Position numbers and translations under genes: made by a program | Shown here: positions 8,558 to 16,923 of the stretch, piece after piece | How the letters are laid out: every line of letters starts with the position of its first letter | How positions within the stretch are numbered: position 1 is the stretch's first letter | The notes under the pieces: model-generated | Databases searched by the model: none | Told to the model about the DNA's origin: nothing | What the model saw: the letters and a program-made list of their open reading frames with translations, nothing else | Assembly: GCF_007830175.1 (NCBI RefSeq) | Contig: NZ_VLKH01000006.1 | Span: 33,708-97,707, forward strand | Reading direction: 5' to 3' | Length of the DNA stretch: 64,000 bases | From: Sedimentibacter saalensis | GTDB taxonomy: Bacteria; Bacillota; Clostridia; Tissierellales; Sedimentibacteraceae

Positions 8558-9727
8558 ATGAACAATTTTACTTCACCATTTAGCTTCACATTACCTACAA
8601 AAATTGTGTACGGACCGGGATGTCTTAAATCATTAAGCGACGAAATGAAAACCTTCGGAGGAAAAAGACCCATCATAGTTACCGACAAGGGTGTTAGAAA
8701 TGCAGGTATTTTAGATAAAGTTACTTCAATTTTGGACAAGGATGGGATAAAATACATAGTTTATGACGGAGTGGAAGCAAATCCAAAGGACGTCAATGCA
8801 GAAGAAGGAGCAAGAATTGCAAGAGAATTTAGTTCTGATTCAATTATAGCTGTGGGTGGCGGAAGCCCTATTGACTGTGCAAAATCAGTCGGTGTTCTTC
8901 TTGCACACAATGCTGACAAAATAAAGAAGTACGAAGGCAAGACTGCTGCAACAGAGCCCCTTCCTCTTTTAATAACAATTCCAACAACATCCGGAACAGG
9001 TAGTGAGCTTACATTTTCTTCTGTAATAACTGATACAGCAAACAATTACAAAATGACTGTAAAAAGCCAGTACACCGCAGCTAAGGTTGCCATATGCGAT
9101 CCTGAACTGACTTTGTCACTTCCTTCTCATATAACAGCTTCAACAGGCATGGATGCACTTACACATGCCATAGAAGCATACACTGCAACATGTGCGGAAC
9201 CCATAAGCGATGCTGTGGCATTGTATGCTGTGGAACTGATTTACAACAATCTTTTAACTGCAGTCAATGAAGGCAGCAATTTAGAAGCAAGAAGTGCCAT
9301 GCTTTTAGGCAGCATGCTTGCAGGCATAGCTTTCAGCCATTCTGACGTGGCTTCTGTTCACTGTGTGGCTGAATCATTGGGAGGAGTATACGATTTGCCT
9401 CACGGCGTATGCAATGCAATATTTCTGCCATACGTTATGGATTACAACATGAGCTTTTGCTTGGAACGATATGCAAGAATTGCCAAAGCAATGGGCATTG
9501 AGTATGCTACTATAGAAGATGGAGCAAAAAAGGCAGTAAATGCAGTAAAAAAACTTGCCGTTGATGTTAAGCTTCCTTTGTTTTCAAGCCTCAGCGTAAA
9601 TCAAAGTGACTTTGAAATGCTTGCTGAAATGTCAGTGAAAAATATTTCAACTGAAAGCAATCCACGTCCAATGAGCAAGAAAGATTATATGGCGGTCATA
9701 GAAAATGCATTTGAAGGAAACTTATAA
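8558..9727 (+). CDS. Iron-containing alcohol dehydrogenase
   Basis: This 389-residue NAD(P)-dependent oxidoreductase belongs to the group III Fe-ADH family, which interconverts alcohols and aldehydes or ketones in fermentation. Visible motifs are the nucleotide-binding GGGSPIDCAK (about 100-110), PTTSGTGSELT (about 147-157), and the metal-binding signature region GMDALTHAIEAYTA followed by HSDVASVHCVAESLGG and YDLPHGVCNA, which supply the Asp/His ligands. The length is typical for stand-alone Fe-ADH (butanol or 1,3-propanediol dehydrogenase type). It starts at an ATG after TTGGAGGG. The SGNH hydrolase follows closely and is probably cotranscribed. Substrate specificity cannot be assigned. Confidence 0.93.
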   Translation: MNNFTSPFSFTLPTKIVYGPGCLKSLSDEMKTFGGKRPIIVTDKGVRNAGILDKVTSILDKDGIKYIVYDGVEANPKDVNAEEGARIAREFSSDSIIAVGGGSPIDCAKSVGVLLAHNADKIKKYEGKTAATEPLPLLITIPTTSGTGSELTFSSVITDTANNYKMTVKSQYTAAKVAICDPELTLSLPSHITASTGMDALTHAIEAYTATCAEPISDAVALYAVELIYNNLLTAVNEGSNLEARSAMLLGSMLAGIAFSHSDVASVHCVAESLGGVYDLPHGVCNAIFLPYVMDYNMSFCLERYARIAKAMGIEYATIEDGAKKAVNAVKKLAVDVKLPLFSSLSVNQSDFEMLAEMSVKNISTESNPRPMSKKDYMAVIENAFEGNL

Positions 9728-9804
9728 TAAGGCCTTTACACCGCTTGAATGATGTGATATTGTTTAAAAACAAGAAAATATTGACAGCGGTGAAAGGAAA
9801 AGAT

Positions 9805-10389
9805 ATGAAAATAGTTTGTTTGGGCGACAGCCTCACATATGGATTTGGAGTAAGAAGATCAAAAATATGGACCAAAATTGCTCAGGATAGGCTGAATATT
9901 GAAATAATCAATGAAGGAATAAATGGAGACACAAGCGGAGGAATGCTCAGCCGCTATCATGAATCTGTTTATATGAAAAGGCCTGAAGCAGTCCTCATTA
10001 TGGGCGGTGTGAATGATTTTATTGCAGGCGCTGATTTGGGTGTAGTTAAGGCAAACATCATGTCCATGGCTCATCAGTCCATTGCAAAATACATAGACCC
10101 CATAATTGGAATTCCAACAAAGATAGATTTAAAAAATGTAAGACAGGACTGGAGCGAATTCACGGATTTTGAAATGGTAGCAAAAGAACTTTATGAATAC
10201 CGCCAGTGGATATTTAAGTTTTGTAAAACATTCAACATCAAGTATATTGATTTTTATGAGGAATTTGAAAAGGCTACAGAATTGAAACCGGGAGATTACT
10301 ACACAGACGGACTTCATTTCAATGAGTTGGGAAATGAAATATTGGCAGAAATTTTCTGCAGCGCAATAAGCAGTTTTAAAAAGAAATAA
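9805..10389 (+). CDS. SGNH/GDSL-family hydrolase
   Basis: This 194-residue serine esterase/lipase-like protein begins VCLGDSLTYGFGV, which is block I with the catalytic Ser. Block II Gly is probably in NEGINGDTSGGM, block III is GGVNDF with the Asn, and block V is DGLHFNELG with the catalytic Asp and His. The set SGNH is therefore complete. There is no signal peptide, so it should act in the cytoplasm. ATG 9805 is preferred: GAAAGGAAAAG lies just upstream and the GDSL block then sits at the very N-terminus as usual. A TTG at 9745 would add 20 uncharacteristic residues. It follows the alcohol dehydrogenase by 77 bases. The substrate is unknown. Confidence 0.88.
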   Translation: MKIVCLGDSLTYGFGVRRSKIWTKIAQDRLNIEIINEGINGDTSGGMLSRYHESVYMKRPEAVLIMGGVNDFIAGADLGVVKANIMSMAHQSIAKYIDPIIGIPTKIDLKNVRQDWSEFTDFEMVAKELYEYRQWIFKFCKTFNIKYIDFYEEFEKATELKPGDYYTDGLHFNELGNEILAEIFCSAISSFKKK

Positions 10390-10404
10390 TTTATTTTTAA
10401 ACAT

Positions 10405-10865
10405 TACGGGTGGATCTTGTATCCGCCCGCTGTTATTAATTCAATAATTATGTATTTACAGGAGGACACGAGGTCCTCCCCTACAAACTGAGGTACATGT
10501 TCACCGCAAAATACTAATATTAATCAATCTGTAGGGGCGGATCTTGTGCTCGCCCGTTGTTGTTATATCAATAATTTTGTTATCTTCGGGAGGACACGAG
10601 GTCCTCCCCTACATTTCGTGATATCAAAGCAATGCTAAATGTCAAATTTACTAGTTCGTAGGGGCGGATCTTGTGTCCGCCCGTTGTTGTTATATCAATA
10701 ATTTTGTTATCTTCGGGAGGACACGAGGTCCTCCCCTACATTTCGTGATATCAAAGCAACGCTAAATGTCAGAATTACTAGTTCGTAGGGGCGGATCTTG
10801 TATCCGCCCGCAGTTGTTAATTCAATAATTATGTATTTACGCGAGGACCGTAGTCCTCCCTTACA
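10405..10865. repeat. Array of paired hairpins, period about 125-129 bp (family 1)
   Basis: Forward hairpins of the type GTAGGGGCGGATCTTGTG start at 10531, 10660 and 10785, with a divergent first copy at 10405. They alternate with reverse hairpins of the type GGGAGGACACGAGGTCCTC. Spacers such as TTATATCAATAATTTTGTTA are themselves repeated. The array fills the gap between the SGNH gene and the riboswitch leader of the SLH gene. Confidence 0.88.
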
Positions 10866-11021
10866 TATAGCACAACAGCATTTCAGATTCCGTCAAATGT
10901 CTAATTTATACTTCCTTTTTATTTGTTAAATTTACGACTATTTTACTAATCACCCTTCTTTTTCAATATCAGACTGCGAAAACATATAATATGAAGGTAA
11001 TACTTCATGAACCAAACTAAC

Positions 11022-11150
11022 TTAACATGCAAAATTTTCAAAAGAAAATGACGCAAAGCTAAAGGGCCTAAATTGCTAAAAACAATATGGCAGCCAGTTG
11101 CTGTACTATGTACATATCTTAACTTTGCTCATGCAAAGTTTTTTGTTTTT
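11022..11150 (+). promoter_or_regulatory. Cyclic-di-GMP-I (GEMM-I) riboswitch with terminator
   Basis: The core GACGCAAAGC (11050-11059) follows a 6-bp hairpin ATTTTC-AAAA-GAAAAT (11034-11049). GGGCCTAAATTG and CAATATGGCAGCCAG then form the second arm, closing with TTGCTG. This order and these motifs are those of the GEMM-I c-di-GMP aptamer. A terminator follows: AACTTTGC (11121-11128), loop TCAT, GCAAAGTT (11133-11140) and a T-rich run. Aptamer GCAAAG (11053-11058) could instead pair with CTTTGC (11123-11128), so ligand binding may free the terminator (an OFF switch). That logic is inference. It controls the SLH gene at 11204. Confidence 0.85.
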
Positions 11151-11203
11151 GATATATTCAATTTTAAATTGTTTATATAAATTGCATTAAAAGGAGGATA
11201 AGA

Positions 11204-12229
11204 ATGATTAAAAGAAAAATATCATTGATGTTGGCTGTTGTAATGGTGCTGACATTGATGATGCAAATCTTTGCTTTTGGAGCAGATTATTCCGGTCATT
11301 GGGCTGAAGACACAATAGCTCAATGGTTCAAAGACGATTTGCTTAAGGGATATGAGGACGGTTCATTCAAACCAGATGCCCAAATAACAAGAGCAGAGTT
11401 CATGACAATGGTAAACAATGCATTTGATTTTACTGAAAAAGCTGAAATTGGCTTCAGAGATGTAAAATCAAGCGATTGGTATTACCAGGAGGTACAAAAA
11501 GCTGCAGAGGCTGGTTATATAATTGGATATGAGGATAATACCATACGACCAGTCAATAAGATTACAAGGCAGGAAGCCGCACTTATTATTGCCAGAATAA
11601 AAGCATTGAATGAAAATGCTTTGGGTGCAAAGAAATTTGTAGATTACAATGAAATTGCATCATGGGCAATTGGGGGAGTAGGAGCGGCTGCACAAGAAAA
11701 GTACATGATAGGATATGAGGATTACACTTTCAGACCTCTTAGATTTATTTCAAGAGCAGAAGCTTTAGTAACTATTGACAGAGCTTTGGACATGGTTGTT
11801 GAAGTACCAGGCACAGGGGGCGGCAATACTGGGGGTAGTAATTCCGGCGGAGGCAATTCCGGTGGAGATACAGAAGTTACTACTTCAGCTGCAATTTTGG
11901 CAAGCTTATCAATTACAGATGAAATATCAACAAGGTCAATCGACATTACAACTCCATCTGCAATCAGTGGAATTACCACAACATCATCAGCAATAACCAT
12001 TACAGCAATTGCTGCAGAAGGAACAGACATTACAATCAGAGTTGTTACTCCATCAGGAATTTCAGTGACAACATCGTCTGCAATAAACGGCATAGCAGCA
12101 AATATTCCGCTGGATACACCGGGTATTGATTACTATATAGAAATAGTAGCAACAAGACAAGATGAAAGGTATATAGATTATATAGATACTGTATATACAG
12201 TTGTTGTTACGAGAATACTAGAACCGTAA
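11204..12229 (+). CDS. SLH-domain surface protein
   Basis: This 341-residue secreted protein has a signal peptide (1 to about 26, ending FAFGA). Three S-layer-homology modules follow: YSGHWAEDTIAQW...ITRAEF (about 27-70), FRDVKSSDWYYQEV...ITRQEA (about 85-135) and VDYNEIASWA...FISRAEA (about 145-190). SLH modules bind secondary cell-wall polysaccharide, so it should be anchored on the wall. A Gly/Ser-rich linker (about 204-226) joins a Ser/Thr/Ile-rich C-terminal region (about 227-341) with repeated TTSSAI-like phrases and no recognised enzyme domain. It starts at an ATG behind AAAGGAGGA and is read from the c-di-GMP riboswitch leader. A structural or adhesive role is likely but unproven. Confidence 0.9.
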   Translation: MIKRKISLMLAVVMVLTLMMQIFAFGADYSGHWAEDTIAQWFKDDLLKGYEDGSFKPDAQITRAEFMTMVNNAFDFTEKAEIGFRDVKSSDWYYQEVQKAAEAGYIIGYEDNTIRPVNKITRQEAALIIARIKALNENALGAKKFVDYNEIASWAIGGVGAAAQEKYMIGYEDYTFRPLRFISRAEALVTIDRALDMVVEVPGTGGGNTGGSNSGGGNSGGDTEVTTSAAILASLSITDEISTRSIDITTPSAISGITTTSSAITITAIAAEGTDITIRVVTPSGISVTTSSAINGIAANIPLDTPGIDYYIEIVATRQDERYIDYIDTVYTVVVTRILEP

Positions 12230-12291
12230 AATAATCATATAATACCATCAACAATTGCCTGGATTAAATTTGATGACATAGTATACAGACG

Positions 12292-12368
12292 CTGTCTTCT
12301 GAGGCTCAGCCGAAGAATCTCATGTTTTAAATAAAGATGAGATCCTTCACTATCGTTCAGGATGACAG
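12292..12368. repeat. MITE-like inverted-repeat element (family 2), copy 2
   Basis: The element runs from CTGTCTTCTGAGGC to GTTCAGGATGACAG. Inner arms GAAGAATCTCAT and ATGAGATCCTTC allow it to fold end to end. It lies downstream of the SLH gene. Confidence 0.75.
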
Positions 12369-12392
12369 CGCCGTAGTTTGTCAATAATATAA

Positions 12393-12424
12393 GCCCTCAA
12401 CTATGTTGAGGGCATTTTTTTATT
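12393..12424. terminator. Terminator between the SLH gene and hom
   Basis: A perfect 9-bp stem GCCCTCAAC/GTTGAGGGC with loop TAT is followed on the plus strand by ATTTTTTTA. It lies between convergent genes and overlaps the end of hom, so it may serve both directions. Confidence 0.85.
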
Positions 12425-13697
12425 TGAAATTTTCAACCACTATGATGCTGGCAATCTGAGTAACATTTTTGTAGTCTTTTATTTCTTCAAGGGCAGCGTC
12501 GATGTTTTTTCTGTCTACTTCATGAGTTATGAATACCAGTGGGGCAGTTTCATCTCCGTTTTTTTGTCTTTGAACTACGGATGCCAGGCTTATGTCATTT
12601 TTTCCGAATATGCTTGCAATGTTTGCAAGAACTCCCGGTTTGTCTATTACCTCAAAACGGATGTAGTATTGCTTGTGAGCTTTGTTGGCAATTAAATATT
12701 TATTTTCTTTCTTCAAATCAATTTTAGCCTTGCCGCCGGTTTTCACAATGTGCATAACATCTCCCAGAACAGCGCTTCCTGTTGGCAGCGAGCCTGCTCC
12801 CTTGCCGTAAAGCATGAGTCCTCCAACAGCATTTCCTTTCAGGAATACTGCATTGTACTCATTTTTTACAGTCGAAAGAGGATGGCTTGCGGGAACAAAG
12901 GCAGGATGAACTCTCAGCTCTATTTCATCACCTTTCCTTGAGGCAGAAGCCAGAAGTTTTATGTTGTAGCCAAGTTCCTTAGCATAACTTATGTCTTCCT
13001 TTGATATTTTTGTTATTCCTTCCTTTGGAATATCTCTTACGTTTATTCTTTGTCCAAATGCAATGGTAGACAAGATGGAAAGCTTGTATGCAGCGTCATC
13101 ACCTTCAACGTCCGAAGAAGGGTCTGCCTCTGCAAATCCAAGAGCTTGTGCATCTTTTACTGCTTGTTCGTATTCAAGGTTGTTTTCAGCCATCTGTGTG
13201 AGTATGTAGTTTGTGGTTCCGTTGATGATGCCTGTTATGTCGGTAATTTCATTTGCACAAAGATTGTCAGTCATTGTGTTTATAATTGGGATACCGCCTG
13301 CAACGCTTGCTTCATACATGAGGGATACTCCGTTTTTATAAGCAAGCTCTTCAAGCTCTTCACCATGTGTGGCAATAAGCGCCTTGTTAGCAGTTACAAC
13401 ATGTTTCTTATTGTTAAGAGCTGCCTTTATGTACTCGTAAGCAGGACTTATTCCGCCAATGAGCTCCACAATGATTTGAGTATCCTTGTGGTTAATTACA
13501 TCATATGCATCTGTTGTGTATACTTCCTGCGGCAAATTAACGTCGCGTTTTTTGTCAAGGCTTTTTACCAGTACTTTGTTTATAACTAATTCTTTATTTA
13601 AACTTCCGGTTATTTTAGAATTGTTAATACCAATTATATTAATAAGTCCTGATGCTACCGTGCCCATTCCTAAAATTCCTAATCCTACTTTTTCCAT
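12420..13697 (-). CDS. hom: Homoserine dehydrogenase
   Basis: This 425-residue enzyme reduces aspartate semialdehyde to homoserine with NAD(P)H, on the way to threonine and methionine. The N-terminal Rossmann motif GLGILGMGTVASGL is followed by VELIGG and the catalytic-domain stretches TANKALIATHG, YEASVAGGIPIINT, INGTTNYIL and AEADPSSDVEGDDAAYK, which include the known catalytic Lys and Glu/Asp region. A C-terminal ACT domain (about 345-425) begins YIRFEVIDKPGVLANIA, the usual allosteric site for threonine. The start is ATG 13697 with a perfect GGAGGT six bases upstream; the open frame continues 30 codons further without a binding site. It is monocistronic here; thrB, thrC and lysC are not adjacent. 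Confidence 0.95.
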   Translation of the reverse strand: MEKVGLGILGMGTVASGLINIIGINNSKITGSLNKELVINKVLVKSLDKKRDVNLPQEVYTTDAYDVINHKDTQIIVELIGGISPAYEYIKAALNNKKHVVTANKALIATHGEELEELAYKNGVSLMYEASVAGGIPIINTMTDNLCANEITDITGIINGTTNYILTQMAENNLEYEQAVKDAQALGFAEADPSSDVEGDDAAYKLSILSTIAFGQRINVRDIPKEGITKISKEDISYAKELGYNIKLLASASRKGDEIELRVHPAFVPASHPLSTVKNEYNAVFLKGNAVGGLMLYGKGAGSLPTGSAVLGDVMHIVKTGGKAKIDLKKENKYLIANKAHKQYYIRFEVIDKPGVLANIASIFGKNDISLASVVQRQKNGDETAPLVFITHEVDRKNIDAALEEIKDYKNVTQIASIIVVENFK

Positions 13698-13875
13698 AGT
13701 TACCTCCGCAAATTGTTCTCGATGTGTGTACACGTGTTCTTTAAATAAATACCTGACTAATATAACACAACTTTTTAATAAGTTCAATACATTATTTTAA
13801 TAATTTTTCCAAACAAAAAAATACCAGAAATTCCGGTAAAAACATTAGCATTTTGCTCAACCTGAAACCCAGATG

Positions 13876-14690
13876 GTAGGGGAGGACTCTTATTCACACC
13901 ACACACCTGAAATCCAGATCGTAGGGGAGGACTACTGTCCTCCCGTATTATACGAAATTCATTGACATAATAAGAGCGGGCGTATACAAGATACGCCCCT
14001 ACAGATAGATAATATAATATTTTGCAGTGAATTCAGATTCCGTTTAAAGATGAATCGATATTTTGCAGTGAACCAAAACCCAGATGGTATATCTATTTTT
14101 CACTCTACACGTGAAGATTCAGATCGTAGGGGAGGACTACTGTCCTCCCGTATTATACAAAATTCATTGACATAATAACAACGGGCGTATACAAGATACG
14201 CCCCTACAGATAGATAATATAACATTTTGCAGTGAACTAGGTTCCGTTTAAAGATGAATCGATATTTTGAAGTGAACCTGAAAACCCAGATTGTACGTGT
14301 ACCTCTTTTCACTCTACACATGAAGATTCAGATCGTAGGGGAGGACTACTGTCCTCCCGTATTATACAAAATTCATTGACATAATAAGAGCGGGCGTATA
14401 CAAGATACGCCCCTACAGATAGATAATATAACATTTTGCGGTGAATTAGGTTCCGTTTTATTGATGAATCGATATTTTGCAGTGAACCAAAACCCAGATG
14501 GGATATCTATTTTTCACTTTACACATTAATTCCCAGGTTGTAGGGGAGGACCTCGTGTCCTCCCGTATTATACAAAATTCATTGACATAATAACAGCGGG
14601 CGTATACAAGATACGCCCCTACAGATAGATAATATAGCATTTAGCAGTGAATTAGGTTCCGTTTTATTGATGAATCGATATTTTGCAGTG
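13876..14690. repeat. Tandem repeat array, period 205-209 bp (family 1)
   Basis: Four near-identical units carry a forward hairpin GTAGGGGAGGACTACTG (starts 13921, 14126, 14335, 14540) and an AT spacer with TTCATTGACATAATAA. A reverse hairpin of the type GGGCGTATACAAGATACGCCC and about 100 bp of shared sequence containing GATGAATCGATATTTTG follow. A truncated unit precedes them at 13876. It fills the gap between the upstream end of hom and the 3' end of the YibE/F gene. Small frames read inside are repeat-derived. Confidence 0.9.
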
Positions 14691-14705
14691 AACCTTAAAT
14701 CACAA

Positions 14706-15866
14706 TTATTTCTTTAAATTATACACATATGCTGCAAAAACAGATGTTATTGGTATTGCAAACAGAATTCCCATGCTGCCTATGATTGCCTGTATTATTT
14801 CAAACACAATCATTTCCAGGTTGAACAGCAAAAGTGTGTCGTTGTAGTTTGCAACAAGCAGGAGCACTACAGCCAGAGAGCTTCCGATGTACGCCAATAT
14901 CAATGTGTTTGTCATTGTGCCTATGGCATCCTGCCCTATGTTAAACCCTGACTTAAGCATTGTTTTAAAACTTTTTTCAACCATATTTTCTGAAAGCTCA
15001 TTTAGTGCAGAAGCAATTGACATGGAAACGTCCATTACTGCTCCAAGGGAACCGATGACTATGCTGCTCCACAACACCGCAATGAGGTCAATTGGCTTTT
15101 CTGTTTCAAGCATGAGTAAAAACATGGTGTCGTCGTCTGTTATTCCGGTGAGATTTAAAATCTTGCTTATGAGGTATGCAAGAATCCCTGCAATCATAAG
15201 TCCCCCAAGATTTCCAACAATGGCGCACAATGTTTTTTTGTCTGCTCCGTTTATTAGCAACAAGCTCATGAATATTATGAAAATGCTCACGATTATTGAT
15301 GACAAATAAATGTTGTTACCTTTAAGAATAGACGGAACAAACACCATAAATATTGATAAACATGTGAATACCAGTGAAATTATGGTGTTAAGTCCTTTTT
15401 TGCGGCCAAACAATATTATCAAAAGGAAGAAGCTTATTAAAAGCATCAAGAGCACACCGCTTCTGTCATATTCAACAAATGTCCATTCTTTGCCGTCACC
15501 GTCCCTTGCAATAAGGGAAGACATGAGAATTTTATCCCCTTGTTCTACCACTTTGGCATCAACAGCTACCATGTCGTCCATATATTGTCGTGCATTTGTA
15601 ACGGTTCCTTTTTGGTCACCGTTTGTTATTCTTGCAGTAAAACTTATTGTCTTGCTTGAAAATGTTTCATAGCCGCTGTCAATGGTTTCTTCTGATACAT
15701 CATCAACAGAAATAATTTCAGCCTTGTAGGATTTATCGTATTGCTGACTGGCAAAGCTAATCTTGTTCATGTTGTATCCAGCTAATATAAATGCTACCGA
15801 AAGCAGTATTGTCAAAATGTATACCAATTTGTTCTTATTTGAATTGTTAAAATTTTTCAGTTCCAT
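14706..15866 (-). CDS. YibE/F-family multi-pass membrane protein
   Basis: This 386-residue membrane protein of the YibE/F-like family is of unknown biochemical function and widespread in Firmicutes. One N-terminal helix (about 15-33) is followed by an extracytoplasmic beta-rich segment (about 35-135, with VDAKVVEQGDKILMS and the phrase EWTFVEYDRSGVLL). Roughly seven further helices follow, containing GRKKGLNTIISLVFT and SIVIGSLGAVMDVSMSIASA, which is a recognisable core of the family. The start at ATG 15866 has GAGGT upstream; a longer frame to 15950 has no such site. A hairpin followed by T-rich sequence in its leader (15941-15988) may attenuate expression. Its upstream neighbours are transcribed the other way. 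Confidence 0.85.
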   Translation of the reverse strand: MELKNFNNSNKNKLVYILTILLSVAFILAGYNMNKISFASQQYDKSYKAEIISVDDVSEETIDSGYETFSSKTISFTARITNGDQKGTVTNARQYMDDMVAVDAKVVEQGDKILMSSLIARDGDGKEWTFVEYDRSGVLLMLLISFFLLIILFGRKKGLNTIISLVFTCLSIFMVFVPSILKGNNIYLSSIIVSIFIIFMSLLLINGADKKTLCAIVGNLGGLMIAGILAYLISKILNLTGITDDDTMFLLMLETEKPIDLIAVLWSSIVIGSLGAVMDVSMSIASALNELSENMVEKSFKTMLKSGFNIGQDAIGTMTNTLILAYIGSSLAVVLLLVANYNDTLLLFNLEMIVFEIIQAIIGSMGILFAIPITSVFAAYVYNLKK

Positions 15867-16372
15867 AACATACCTCTTCAAATTTAATCTCATTAAGTAT
15901 ATCACAATACAGAGATTATTCAAATTAAAATCCAAAAATATAGATAGCACCCAATTTTCTTTTCAATTCGAAAATCGGGTGCTATCTATTTGGGTTTTCT
16001 AATTCGAATCCTGTTGGAATCACCTCATTCGTCACCATCAAGATCAAATTAACTTATCTTACATCTGTTTTCATTTTCTGATACTATGACTGCAAATTGA
16101 GCTTTCATTAAAGCTCTTATTCTTCAACTTTATGCAGCGATCTGTTGGAATTACTTTTCAGATTATTGTAAGTAAGTACAATTTGTTGTATCAATAATAT
16201 ACCCAGCTGATAATACTTTAAACACTGTTTTAATAAATTATATGCACAATAATAAAAGGGGTTACTGTCTTCAAATCTGGACTTGTTGTTTGCAATATAG
16301 GAACGAATATGTTGACATAAATTGTCGAAATTGTTATACTATAGAAAAATATGTTGTATGAAAGGAGCAATT
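15867..16372. other. 506-bp intergenic region with attenuator-like hairpin and a short direct repeat
   Basis: Arms at 15941-15959 and 15970-15988 (TAGATAGCACCC/GGGTGCTATCTA plus AATTTTC/GAAAATC) form a 19-bp stem with a single mismatch. On the minus strand it is followed by TATTTTTGG, inside the leader of the YibE/F gene. A short sequence, CGAATCCTGTTGGAATCAC (16006-16024) and CGATCTGTTGGAATTAC (16139-16155), occurs twice about 130 bp apart. No known riboswitch or gene was recognised. The right end holds the promoter of the DUF1508 gene. Confidence 0.55.
16312..16340 (+). promoter_or_regulatory. Sigma-A promoter of the DUF1508 gene
   Basis: TTGACA (16312-16317) and TATACT (16335-16340) are exactly 17 bases apart, 33 bases before the start codon. 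This is one of the best promoter matches in the window. Confidence 0.8.
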
Positions 16373-16735
16373 ATGGGTAAATTTGTAGTCAAAGAAGTAA
16401 ATTCAGGTTTTAAATTTGATTTGAAGGCAACAAACGGACAAGTTATAGCAAGTTCAGAAGTTTATTCAGCAAAGCCATCTTGTTTAAAAGGAATCGAAAG
16501 CGTGAAGAAAAATGCACCGATTGCAAACCTGGAAAACCAGTTGGTGGAAGGATACGAGGTAATGAAAAATCCTAAGTTTGAAGTATATGCTGACAAATCA
16601 GGCGAGTTCAGATTCCGTCTCAAAGCCAAAAATGGTGAAATCATAGCAACATCAGAAGGGTATAAGGCAGTAGACAGCTGCATGAATGGTGTGGAGAGCG
16701 TCCGTAAAAATTCAGAAAATGCAGTTATAGAATAA
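16373..16735 (+). CDS. Tandem DUF1508 (YegP-like) small protein
   Basis: This 120-residue protein is made of two copies of the DUF1508 fold. Unit 1 (about 1-50) has FKFDLKATNGQVIASSEVY and CLKGIESVKKNA. Unit 2 (about 60-115) has FRFRLKAKNGEIIATSEGY and CMNGVESVRKNS. This is the classic YegP arrangement of F.F.L.A.NG..IA.S..Y followed by C..GI.SV..N. The biochemical role is unknown in this family; members are small, abundant, soluble proteins. ATG 16373 is chosen for AAGGAGC just upstream, with a consensus promoter. A perfect terminator follows at 16745, so it is a single-gene unit. Confidence 0.92.
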   Translation: MGKFVVKEVNSGFKFDLKATNGQVIASSEVYSAKPSCLKGIESVKKNAPIANLENQLVEGYEVMKNPKFEVYADKSGEFRFRLKAKNGEIIATSEGYKAVDSCMNGVESVRKNSENAVIE

Positions 16736-16741
16736 AAAACA

Positions 16742-16776
16742 AATCAAACGGGACAGAGAACTGTCCCGTTTGATTT
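16742..16776 (+). terminator. Rho-independent terminator of the DUF1508 gene
   Basis: Arms AAATCAAACGGGACAG and CTGTCCCGTTTGATTT enclose an AGAA loop. It starts a few bases after the stop codon. Confidence 0.9.
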
Positions 16777-16793
16777 ATGTAAATATTCGAAGT

Positions 16794-16869
16794 CTGTCAT
16801 TCTGAGGCGTAGCTGAAGAAACTCATGTTTTGACAAAGATGAGATGCTTCACTATCGTTAAGGATGACA
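16794..16869. repeat. MITE-like inverted-repeat element (family 2), copy 3
   Basis: CTGTCATTCTGAGGCG and GTTAAGGATGACA form the outer arms and GAAGAAACTCAT and ATGAGATGCTTC the inner arms. It lies between two converging genes. Confidence 0.75.
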
Positions 16870-16923
16870 TAAATTGACATTTCAGTGGCTTTAACAAATA
16901 CTGTCTGTTGTCTGTACTTAAAG

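Noticed and set aside
13698..13875. Threonine/methionine-responsive leader upstream of hom
   Set aside because: The leader is short and contains only a weak hairpin; no SAM, T-box or attenuator peptide pattern was seen.
15990..16030. tRNA 3' end, suggested by TTCGAATCC followed by TGTTGGAATCACC
   Set aside because: No 5' acceptor strand, D arm or anticodon arm can be found within 90 bases upstream.
15941..16310. T-box or other known riboswitch in front of the YibE/F gene
   Set aside because: No T-box AGGGTGGNACCGCG string or other class-defining motif was seen; only a hairpin and a short repeat.
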